Positions 1 to 5,711 of a stretch of DNA of 5,783 nt are shown in pieces; within the stretch, counting starts at the first letter, position 1; every line of letters starts with the position of its first letter. Made by a program: the position numbers and the translations under genes. The notes beneath the pieces are model-generated. The model searched no databases, was not told where the DNA came from, and saw nothing but the letters and a program-made list of their open reading frames with translations. This DNA comes from Spirochaetaceae bacterium. GTDB lineage: Bacteria; Spirochaetota; Spirochaetia; DSM-27196; SKKC01. Where the stretch lies: NCBI GenBank assembly GCA_003554375.1, contig PWGF01000069.1, forward strand, positions 1 through 5,783. Direction: 5' to 3'.

Positions 1-23
1 ACCTTCTCATGCTGCTCCTTCTT
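1..23 (-). CDS. Possible 5' edge of a divergent gene (partial)
   Basis: Read on the minus strand, the window edge shows AAGAAGGAG (complement of 15-23), then four bases, then ATG (complement of 8-10) followed by AGA AGG and the window end. A Shine-Dalgarno-like sequence beside an ATG at the edge, pointing away from tatD, suggests the start of a divergently transcribed gene. Only three codons (Met-Arg-Arg) are inside the window, so nothing can be said of the product. The + strand is also open in frame 1 from base 1 to a TGA at 88-90, but that stretch has no recognisable protein features. This is a weak call and could be chance. Confidence 0.2.
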
Positions 24-86
24 AGCCGCCAACGTTTGCATGCTATACGTGCCCGATGCACTGTCTCGGCGTGGTACATCGCTTAG

Positions 87-116
87 TTGACCCGTGTACA
101 GTCAGCAGTGTATGTT
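87..116 (+). promoter_or_regulatory. Candidate sigma70 promoter for tatD
   Basis: TTGACC at 87-92 matches the -35 consensus at 5 of 6 positions. TATGTT at 111-116 matches the -10 consensus at 4 of 6, with an 18-base spacer. Transcription would start near 123, giving a leader of about 50 bases before the ATG at 175 and placing the upstream in-frame ATGs at 94 and 112 outside the transcript. The same TTGACC hexamer is used in the purF promoter candidate. Prediction by eye only. Confidence 0.4.
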
Positions 117-174
117 AGGGGCAATCTCGTACATGGCCCATTACGCCATCTCGAAGGAGCCGGCGGTACAGTAT

Positions 175-951
175 ATGAAATTATTCGATACGCACGCACA
201 TATTGGCTTGATCCACGAAGATCCCATAGAGCAGCTCATCGTCGCCAAGGAGGCAAAACAGGAGGGAGTGGACGGTATCCTCTCCATCTGTAACAATCTC
301 TACGACTTCTTCGAGGTCTACGAGAACCTGAAGACCGCGGATAACGTATACCACAGCGTAGGGGTTTCTCCGTCGGAGGTGACCAATCCCGGAAGGGATT
401 GGGAGCTCAAGCTGGAGGAAGGAGTCCAGCGGGACCGTGTTGTTGCCATCGGCGAGATTGGACTGGACTACTATCGAAAATTCGGGGACAAGGACAGCCA
501 AATAGAGCTCTTCATCCGCCAGTTGGAGCTGGCGGATCGTCTCGGATATCCCGTGGTAATCCACAACCGCGAGGCCGGCAGAGACGTGTTGGAGATTCTC
601 CAGGAGAAGCTTCCGTCCCAGGGCGGTGTTCTCCATTGCTACAGTGAGGATTGGGAGTACGCCCAGGAGGCGTTGGAGCTAAACCTTTTCATATCGTTTG
701 CCGGTAACGTAACGTACCGAAATGCACGGAACCTCCACGAAACGGCGCGGAATATGCCGTTGGAACGGATGGTAGTCGAAAGTGAGAGTCCGTTCATGGT
801 ACCATCTGCCTACCGCGGTAAGAGAAACCGTCCCGCTTATCTTGTTGAGATCGTTAAGTTCATAACCGAGCTTCGAAATGAGTCGCTGGAAGACGTGGCG
901 GCGACGCTCTACCAGAACAGCCTCCGGCTCTTCGGCCTTGAGTCACGCTAA
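175..951 (+). CDS. tatD: TatD-family metal-dependent deoxyribonuclease / hydrolase
   Basis: A 258-residue protein of the TatD (amidohydrolase-fold, TIM-barrel) family: cytoplasmic metal-dependent enzymes, several with 3'-5' exonuclease or DNA-repair activity. Seen directly: N-terminal DTHAH (residues 5-9; His7 and His9), GEIGLDYYR (93-101; Glu94), the His of VVIHNR (His130), LHCYS (His154), and a C-terminal RGKRNRPAYL segment. These are the usual metal ligands in order and at family spacing. The last ligand motif, normally E-T/S-D-x-P, reads ESESP here, so Glu204 stands where the near-invariant Asp is expected. ATG 175 was chosen because the family begins at the Asp-Thr-His motif, the length is then typical (about 255-265), and GAAGGAG lies at 153-159, although 15 bases away. 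In-frame ATGs at 94, 112 and 133 would add a non-homologous extension. The physiological substrate is unknown. tatD has its own promoter candidate and is not obviously in an operon with the pur genes. Confidence 0.9.
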   Translation: MKLFDTHAHIGLIHEDPIEQLIVAKEAKQEGVDGILSICNNLYDFFEVYENLKTADNVYHSVGVSPSEVTNPGRDWELKLEEGVQRDRVVAIGEIGLDYYRKFGDKDSQIELFIRQLELADRLGYPVVIHNREAGRDVLEILQEKLPSQGGVLHCYSEDWEYAQEALELNLFISFAGNVTYRNARNLHETARNMPLERMVVESESPFMVPSAYRGKRNRPAYLVEIVKFITELRNESLEDVAATLYQNSLRLFGLESR

Positions 952-974
952 CTACACCATTCCAGCTTCGGCGA

Positions 975-1025
975 AGGGCAAACGCAGTTGAATACTGCAG
1001 CCGGAAGCACGGCTGAGAGTGCCCT
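975..1025 (+). other. Nested inverted repeats forming a possible three-way junction
   Basis: Twenty-three bases after the tatD stop, AGGGCA (975-980) can pair with TGCCCT (1020-1025). Inside this stem lie two adjacent hairpins: GCAGT (984-988) with ACTGC (994-998), loop of five; and AGCCG (999-1003) with CGGCT (1010-1014), loop of six. The two inner hairpins abut with no spacer, so they could stack coaxially. No run of T follows, so this does not look like an intrinsic terminator. It may be a structured 3' end of the tatD transcript, a small RNA element, or chance folding of GC-rich DNA. It matches no RNA family I recognise. Confidence 0.35.
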
Positions 1026-1109
1026 CCCTTCGCGCTCGCCTGTGGCGCGTGCCGGCGGGGTAAGAAGGTAGGAGTGTTCGTTTACTCGTCTTCTCGGCGC
1101 CGCCGAAGA
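1024..1109 (+). other. Rest of the tatD-purF gap: further potential hairpins
   Basis: CTCCCTTC (1024-1031) can pair with GAAG (1064-1067) and GGAG (1071-1074), leaving a three-base bulge. This competes with the outer stem of the preceding three-way junction. Within it, GCGC at 1032-1035 can pair with GCGC at 1045-1048. Farther on, TCTTC-TC-GGC (1089-1098) can pair with GCCGAAGA (1102-1109) around a three-base loop. No convincing start codon follows the purine-rich GAAGGTAGGAG at 1064-1074, and no coding region or known RNA is recognised in 952-1157. Confidence 0.25.
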
Positions 1110-1157
1110 GCCGTACCGATCCGACTGCGTTTCCAATGGGCTTTGGGGTCGGGACGG

Positions 1158-1186
1158 TTGACCCTTCCCGGTCGGGCTGCTATACA
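1158..1186 (+). promoter_or_regulatory. Sigma70-type promoter of purF
   Basis: TTGACC at 1158-1163 (5 of 6 to the -35 consensus), an ideal 17-base spacer, and TATACA at 1181-1186 (4 of 6 to the -10 consensus). With the -10 hexamer ending at -7, the start point is predicted at about 1193, the G of the purF GTG start codon. Inverted repeats overlap it: GGGTC (1146-1150) with GACCC (1160-1164) across the -35 box, and CCCG-GT-CGGG (1167-1176) in the spacer. These are possible operator sites but match no known repressor site that I can name. Confidence 0.6.
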
Positions 1187-1192
1187 CGCATC

Positions 1193-2737
1193 GTGAGTGC
1201 AGAGCATGATGCGGTTCGCCATAAGTGCGGCGTCGCCGGCCTATTCTCCACTCGGGAAGTCAACGTTCCCCGAACGCTGTTCTTTCCACTTTTCTCACTC
1301 CAACACCGTGGCCAGGAGAGCGCAGGGGTCGCATACCGGCGGAAGGGGCACATGGTCGCCTACAAGGATCTCGGGATGGTCTCTTCGGTTTTGGGGCGAT
1401 ACTTGGAGACAGACCGACCCGGTCATATAGGCATCGGACACGTCCGCTATTCCACACACGGGGCCAACAAGCTGGAAAACACCCAGCCGATCGTCGTCAC
1501 CTGCAACAAAGGTGAAATCTCCGTCGCTCACAACGGGAACCTATCCAACATGCCAAGCATAAAGAAGAGACTGTTCGACGAAGGAAGTATCTTCCAGACT
1601 TCATCGGACACGGAGCTTCTGCTCCATCTTCTGTCTCGGTCCCGCTGCGCGACGTTTCACGAGGCGCTTCATGAGACGCTACACGAGGTCGAGGGCGCGT
1701 ATAGCATGCTCTTCACCCACGGCGACGACCTCATCGCCGTACGAGATCCGAACGGATTTCGCCCTTTGTACGTCGGGTTTCGGGACGACCTGACTGTAGT
1801 GGCCTCGGAAACGTGTGCTCTGGATATCCTTAGGATCTCGGATTTCCGTGAGGTCGAGCCGGGGGAAATCCTTACCATTGGTTGGAACGGTATTAGCTCC
1901 GACTATATCCGGAAGCCGTCGCGGCCCACGCAGTGTGTATTCGAGCTCATTTACTTCTCGCGGCCGGACTCGGAAGTCTTCGGCAAGGGGGTCCACGAGC
2001 GCCGAAAGCGTATGGGAGCTTCGCTTGCGCGTGACGACGAAGCGAGCCCACCGATGGGTGACATCGTGGTTCCAATACCTGACTCCGGCTCCTCGGCAGC
2101 GCTTGGCTACGCGGAGGAAGCGGGGTTGCCGTTTGACTACGGATTGACGCGAAACCATTACGCCGGTCGGACCTTTATCATGCCGACTACCGACGAACGG
2201 GAGCTATCGGTACGAATGAAACTCCACCCGGTGCGCAGTGTTATTGCCGGTAAGAGGGTCGTGCTCGTGGACGATTCTCTGGTTCGAGGAACGACCGCTC
2301 GGAGCCTTGTCTTGCTCCTCAAAGACGCCGGGGCCGAAGAGGTCCACTTGCGCCTCAGCTCACCGGAACTCCGTTGGCCGTGTTTCTTCGGCATCGACAT
2401 CCCCACCAGGAGCGAGCTCATCTCAAACACGCTCGATCCCAATGCAATCGCAGAACACATCGGAGCGGACTCCGTCCGCTTCTTGAGCATATCCGGACTG
2501 CGCAACTGTCTGGATCATCCCGAGCGTTTCTGTTATGCATGTTTCTCGGGCGAGTATCCGTTGGCGGTGCCGCTCACGGAGCAAGAACAGCAGCCCCAGC
2601 CAAGAGACACACGGGAATCCGGCAGGAACGGACGCACTCACGCAGTCTCAACACCGGAGAACTCCGGGGACGCCGATAGCTTGAGAGGTTCGGTTCTAGC
2701 CGGCGGATCGCACGACCCGCAGCTTTGGCCGGACTGA
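1193..2737 (+). CDS. purF: Amidophosphoribosyltransferase (glutamine PRPP amidotransferase)
   Basis: Catalyses the first committed step of purine synthesis: PRPP + glutamine to 5-phosphoribosylamine. From GTG 1193 it is 514 residues. The N-terminal Ntn glutaminase domain starts at Cys12 (CGVAGLF) after an 11-residue propeptide that would be cleaved, as in the Bacillus type. Glutaminase residues seen are Arg85 (GHVRYST), Asn114-Gly115 (HNGN) and Asp139 (SSDTE). The C-terminal phosphoribosyltransferase domain carries the PRPP loop VVLVDDSLVRGTTA (about 355-368). Cys248 (CVFELIYFSRPDS), Cys397 (PCFFGID), Cys447 and Cys450 (CYAC) lie where Bacillus PurF binds its oxygen-sensitive [4Fe-4S] cluster. 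Residues 461-514 form a hydrophilic Gln/Arg/Ser/Gly/Pro-rich tail, longer than usual. The only other in-frame start, ATG 1136, would add 19 unrelated residues and lies upstream of the promoter. Neither start has a Shine-Dalgarno sequence, in contrast to purM, purN and purD. In this family AMP/GMP-type nucleotides usually give feedback inhibition. Confidence 0.96.
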   Translation: MSAEHDAVRHKCGVAGLFSTREVNVPRTLFFPLFSLQHRGQESAGVAYRRKGHMVAYKDLGMVSSVLGRYLETDRPGHIGIGHVRYSTHGANKLENTQPIVVTCNKGEISVAHNGNLSNMPSIKKRLFDEGSIFQTSSDTELLLHLLSRSRCATFHEALHETLHEVEGAYSMLFTHGDDLIAVRDPNGFRPLYVGFRDDLTVVASETCALDILRISDFREVEPGEILTIGWNGISSDYIRKPSRPTQCVFELIYFSRPDSEVFGKGVHERRKRMGASLARDDEASPPMGDIVVPIPDSGSSAALGYAEEAGLPFDYGLTRNHYAGRTFIMPTTDERELSVRMKLHPVRSVIAGKRVVLVDDSLVRGTTARSLVLLLKDAGAEEVHLRLSSPELRWPCFFGIDIPTRSELISNTLDPNAIAEHIGADSVRFLSISGLRNCLDHPERFCYACFSGEYPLAVPLTEQEQQPQPRDTRESGRNGRTHAVSTPENSGDADSLRGSVLAGGSHDPQLWPD

Positions 2738-2763
2738 ACGGCACTCTGGTAACAAAGAAGGGG

Positions 2764-2823
2764 GCGGAACAGGCGCCTGGCTGGAAGCGAGAGCAGCTCT
2801 CGTCGCTACAAAGGCGCCTCCGC
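2764..2823 (+). other. Long-range hairpin between purF and purM
   Basis: The palindrome AGGCGCCT occurs at 2771-2778 and again at 2812-2819, so the copies can pair with each other. Outside them GCGG (2764-2767) pairs with CCGC (2820-2823), extending the stem to 12 bp with a three-base bulge (AAC). The loop holds a further hairpin, CGAGA-GCAGC-TCTCG (around 2789-2803). The structure ends 12 bases before the purM Shine-Dalgarno sequence. No T-run follows, so it is unlikely to be a simple intrinsic terminator. It could stabilise or process the mRNA, bind a regulator, or tune expression between purF and purMND. It belongs to no RNA family I recognise. Confidence 0.45.
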
Positions 2824-2835
2824 AGTCATATATCG

Positions 2836-2841
2836 AAAGGA
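2836..2841 (+). promoter_or_regulatory. Ribosome-binding site of purM
   Basis: AAAGGA, 8 bases before the purM ATG at 2850. It fixes that start and lies just downstream of the 2764-2823 hairpin, which leaves it unpaired. Confidence 0.7.
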
Positions 2842-2849
2842 CGTGGGGA

Positions 2850-3800
2850 ATGGACTACAAATCAGCCGGGGTAGATATCGAAGCCGGCAACCGCTTTGCA
2901 GAGCTTATAGGACAGATTGACTCGCCCGCGGTCGGCAGCGCAATCGGCGGATTTGCCGGAGCCGTGCCGCTAGAGGTCGGCGGCATGCGTGAACCGGTTC
3001 TGTTGTCATCCACGGATGGCGTCGGCACCAAGCTGCTGGTAGCTCGCCGGCTTAGGACGTACGATACGGTCGGCATCGATCTTGTGGCCATGTGTGTCAA
3101 CGATCTCGCGGTGGCCGGCGCACACCCGGTACAGTTTCTCGACTACATTGCCTGCGGCCGGGTGGATCAACACGGACTGCGGCAGATCGTCCTAGGGGTG
3201 GTCTCCGGGTGCGAACAGGCCGGATGCAGGCTGGCAGGAGGAGAGACCGCCGAGCTTCCGGACATGTACGGGCCTGAAGACTTCGATTTGGCGGGCTTCG
3301 CCGTCGGGGTTGCGGACCGACACGAGTTGCTTCCAAAGCGCGATCGGCTGGTCGCCGGCGCGCCGCTCTACGGAATACCCTCGTCCGGCATCCACTCCAA
3401 CGGCTTCTCCCTTGCAAGGAAGGCCCTCGCCGACGCCCCGGCGGAGCACTATCGCATGCTCCTCGAACCTACTCGGATATATGTGAACGAGCTTTCCGTG
3501 CTCCTTGCAGGCGCCGGCGTAATTGCGGCGGCCCACATCACAGGCGGCGGGTTGGTTCTCAATCTTCACCGAGTGGTAGATCCATTCGTCCCTGTGCTTA
3601 CGTGGGACTGGCCCGTCCCTTCGATCTTCCGCGAGATACAAGCCCGCGGGAACGTCGCGGAGGAGGAGATGTGCCGAGTCTTTAACATGGGCATTGGCAT
3701 TGCGCTGGCGGTGGAGCCCGACCAAGCACCTGCCTTTGAAAGGCTGGCTCAAGAGCACGACATTGCCATCCACCGCATTGGGGAGCTTAGAAATGGGTAG
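2850..3800 (+). CDS. purM: Phosphoribosylformylglycinamidine cyclo-ligase (AIR synthetase)
   Basis: Step 5 of purine synthesis: ATP-dependent ring closure of FGAM to aminoimidazole ribonucleotide (AIR), in the cytoplasm, normally as a homodimer. The 316-residue product begins with the family signature YKSAGVDIEAGN (3-14). It then shows GGFAG, the nucleotide-site STDGVGTK (54-61), MCVND (81-85), the FLDY segment, GGETAELPDMY (130-140), SSGIHSNG (178-185), LLEPTRIYV, HITGGG (229-234) and FNMGIG (278-283), ending IGELRNG. It is complete in both the N- and C-terminal AIRS-type domains, though somewhat shorter than the usual 340-350 residues, with short loops and almost no C-terminal tail. It has a good ribosome-binding site, follows purF by 112 bases, and overlaps purN by 8 bases, so co-translation with purN is likely. 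No separate promoter is convincing in the preceding gap. Confidence 0.97.
   Translation: MDYKSAGVDIEAGNRFAELIGQIDSPAVGSAIGGFAGAVPLEVGGMREPVLLSSTDGVGTKLLVARRLRTYDTVGIDLVAMCVNDLAVAGAHPVQFLDYIACGRVDQHGLRQIVLGVVSGCEQAGCRLAGGETAELPDMYGPEDFDLAGFAVGVADRHELLPKRDRLVAGAPLYGIPSSGIHSNGFSLARKALADAPAEHYRMLLEPTRIYVNELSVLLAGAGVIAAAHITGGGLVLNLHRVVDPFVPVLTWDWPVPSIFREIQARGNVAEEEMCRVFNMGIGIALAVEPDQAPAFERLAQEHDIAIHRIGELRNG
3780..3785 (+). promoter_or_regulatory. Ribosome-binding site of purN, inside purM
   Basis: GGGGAG within the last codons of purM, 7 bases before ATG 3793. It supports this start rather than the upstream in-frame ATG at 3694, and suggests translational coupling of purN to purM. Confidence 0.65.
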
Positions 3801-4449
3801 ATGCGCAGTCTTTGCTTCCGGAAAAGGCTCGAACTTCCGGGCCATACTCGAGCACTTAGCGAGCACCCCCCATGACGTAGCACTCCTGGTTACCGACAAG
3901 AGCCGGTGTGGCGCAGTTGGTATTGCCACGGAATGGTCCGTTCCCGTCCGGACGGTAACATACCGCCATCGTCATCGAACCGAGGCAGAGCGCGAAATCC
4001 AAGAGGCCGTTGACTCGTTTAACGTAGACCTCATCGCACTGGCCGGGTTCATGCGGGTTCTCAGCCCGAATTTCGTCAATCGTTATCGAAATCGTATCAT
4101 CAACATTCACCCTTCCTTGCTGCCGAAGTACCCGGGAAGGGATGCCCTGCTTCGGGCTTATTACGCAGGTGAAACGGAGCTCGGCCTCACGGTCCACTAC
4201 GTGGATGAAGGGGTAGATACGGGGCCGATAATCGAGCAGGCTTCGCTTCAGCGGCATGCGGGCGAGTCGCTCGAGTACGTCCAAGCACGCATTCACGAGC
4301 TCGAGCATGAAGTTTATCCCGGGGTAGTGTGTCGCTTGCTGGAGGAAGCGGACCTCCGCAGCTTTCGGCTACACCCGTCGGAGAGCCGGAATGCATTCCG
4401 TCAAGGAGCTCAGCACAACACCCAAGTAGACCATAAGGGGAGGAGTTAG
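3793..4449 (+). CDS. purN: Phosphoribosylglycinamide formyltransferase (GAR transformylase)
   Basis: Step 3 of purine synthesis: transfers the formyl group of 10-formyl-tetrahydrofolate to GAR, giving FGAR. This is the folate-dependent PurN type, not the formate-dependent PurT type. The 218-residue protein opens with CAVFASGKGSNF, the phosphate-binding loop, in a Rossmann-like formyltransferase domain. The catalytic triad is present: Asn104 and His106 in NIHPSLLPKYPG, and Asp142 in DEGVDTGPII. LAGFMRVLS before it and HELEHEVYP near the C-terminus are further family signatures. The last 30 or so residues are a polar tail beyond the core fold. The start overlaps the purM stop by 8 bases (the ATG opens inside the final purM codons), and the stop lies 5 bases from purD, so both junctions look coupled. 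An extension back to ATG 3694 would run through purM in another frame and lacks homology to the family. Confidence 0.96.
   Translation: MGRCAVFASGKGSNFRAILEHLASTPHDVALLVTDKSRCGAVGIATEWSVPVRTVTYRHRHRTEAEREIQEAVDSFNVDLIALAGFMRVLSPNFVNRYRNRIINIHPSLLPKYPGRDALLRAYYAGETELGLTVHYVDEGVDTGPIIEQASLQRHAGESLEYVQARIHELEHEVYPGVVCRLLEEADLRSFRLHPSESRNAFRQGAQHNTQVDHKGRS
4437..4445 (+). promoter_or_regulatory. Ribosome-binding site of purD
   Basis: GGGGAGGAG, 9 bases before ATG 4455, lying over the last codons of purN. It is the strongest Shine-Dalgarno sequence in the window. Confidence 0.75.
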
Positions 4450-4454
4450 CGGCC

Positions 4455-5711
4455 ATGCGAGTTTTGGTTATCGGATCAGGCGGACGTGAGCACGCCGTGG
4501 CTTGTAAATTCTCTCGCAGCCACAGACTAACAGGTCTCTACTGCCTTCCGGGCAATCCTGGAACAGCTGAGATTGCAGAAAACGTCACCGACATCGATCC
4601 AAATGAACCTGGACCAGTTGTGGAGAAAGCCAGGGAGCTCGGAATCGATCTGGTTTTCGTCGGACCGGAAGCTCCACTTGCCGCCGGCGTTTCGGATCAG
4701 CTGGCTCAATCCGGCTTTTCCGTCGTCGGACCCAGCGCCTCCGCGGCGCGACTTGAAACCAGCAAGGCCTTTGCCAACGAGTTCATGCAGCGTAACGGGC
4801 TTCCATGCCCGAAGTCTCACGTGTTCACGGACCCTGACGACCTCCGCACCCACATCACTTCACGGACCGACCGCTTCGTAGTCAAGCGGAGCGGATTGGC
4901 GGGAGGCAAAGGTGTTTCCGACGCCGATGATCCGGAGGCTCTGCTCCGTTTTGCGCTCGAGCAGATCGAGCACGATCAGGTCGTAATCGAAGACTACCTC
5001 AGCGGCAATGAGCTCTCCGTTTTTGTCGCCATGGACGGCCGTTCATACGCCATTTTGACTGAGTGTGCCGACTACAAGAAGGCCGGGGCGGACGGAACCG
5101 GCCCAAATACCGGCGGCATGGGCAGCATCTGTCCGGTACCCTGGCTCACCCCTGAGCAGCGGCGGCTCGTTGCCGAGAGTATCGTCGACCCAACGATCGC
5201 TGCGCTCCGGAACGAAGGCTTTGCCTACCGCGGTTTTCTCTACTTTGGTCTCATGATGACATCGGAAGGGCCGTACGTACTGGAGTATAATGTCCGACTA
5301 GGAGATCCGGAAGCCCAGGTTATGATACCACTGCTTGACTCGGATCTCGTCGACCTCTGTGACTCTATTCTCAACGACCGCTTGAAGGACTACCACGTAC
5401 AGTTCTCGAGTGACGTTGCCGTGGGGGGGGTACTCGCCAGCCGGAACTACCCCGGCCCACCGGATTCCGATAAGCCGGTCGAGCTTCCGCCGGAGCACGA
5501 GCGCCCGGCCAAGACGCACCTCTTTCACGCCGGTACGGCAATCGGGGACGACGGTACGCTCGTTACCGCCGGCGGTCGCTGCTTCACCGCCGTCGGACGC
5601 GGAGTGGACCTCCTCGAGGCCCGCTCGCGCGCTTACGAGCTGGCCGCCCAGGTGCGCTTCGACGGCGGCTGGTACCGTCCCGACATCGGCGCGGCGATAT
5701 TCGGCACATGA
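4455..5711 (+). CDS. purD: Phosphoribosylamine-glycine ligase (GAR synthetase)
   Basis: Step 2 of purine synthesis: joins glycine to the unstable phosphoribosylamine made by PurF, using ATP, to give GAR. It is an ATP-grasp enzyme of 418 residues, the normal length. N-terminal domain: VLVIGSGGREHA (3-14), PGNPGTA (32-38) and VGPEAPL (69-75). ATP-grasp domain: the glycine-rich loop GLAGGKGV (147-154), GPNTGGMG (216-223) and the metal/phosphate segment EYNVRLGDPEAQ (277-288). The C-terminal domain ends RPDIGAAIFG. The usual DHKR segment before GPNTGGMG reads DYKKAG, a mild departure. A run of eight G at 5423-5430 encodes part of VAVGGVLA; the frame is intact on both sides. The gene follows purN by 5 bases. 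Clustering with purF fits the need to pass on a short-lived intermediate. Confidence 0.97.
   Translation: MRVLVIGSGGREHAVACKFSRSHRLTGLYCLPGNPGTAEIAENVTDIDPNEPGPVVEKARELGIDLVFVGPEAPLAAGVSDQLAQSGFSVVGPSASAARLETSKAFANEFMQRNGLPCPKSHVFTDPDDLRTHITSRTDRFVVKRSGLAGGKGVSDADDPEALLRFALEQIEHDQVVIEDYLSGNELSVFVAMDGRSYAILTECADYKKAGADGTGPNTGGMGSICPVPWLTPEQRRLVAESIVDPTIAALRNEGFAYRGFLYFGLMMTSEGPYVLEYNVRLGDPEAQVMIPLLDSDLVDLCDSILNDRLKDYHVQFSSDVAVGGVLASRNYPGPPDSDKPVELPPEHERPAKTHLFHAGTAIGDDGTLVTAGGRCFTAVGRGVDLLEARSRAYELAAQVRFDGGWYRPDIGAAIFGT

Noticed and set aside
94..174. Longer TatD start at ATG 94, 112 or 133
   Set aside because: TatD proteins begin at the Asp-Thr-His motif, which directly follows ATG 175. The starts at 94 and 112 also precede the predicted transcription start.
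1010..1027. CTGAGAG near 1013 resembling part of a TPP riboswitch
   Set aside because: The second conserved part of that riboswitch (GAACCTGAT-type) is missing, and neighbouring genes are not thiamine genes.
952..1187. Minus-strand frame of 79 codons in the tatD-purF gap
   Set aside because: It has no recognisable motif, biased composition, and no convincing ribosome-binding site. It overlaps the promoter and inverted repeats.
1136..1192. ATG 1136 as the start of PurF, adding 19 residues
   Set aside because: It has no ribosome-binding site, the added residues resemble nothing in the family, and it lies upstream of the best promoter. GTG 1193 gives the usual 11-residue propeptide.
1679..2158. 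Long minus-strand frames opposite purF, purM and purD
   Set aside because: They are frame shadows of strongly conserved + strand genes. None shows a family motif of its own.
2827..2834. CATATATC as a -10 box for a separate purM promoter
   Set aside because: No acceptable -35 sequence lies 16-18 bases upstream; the best match is 3 of 6.
3694..3792. ATG 3694 as the start of PurN
   Set aside because: It would run through purM in another frame. ATG 3793 has a ribosome-binding site and directly precedes the family's N-terminal motif.
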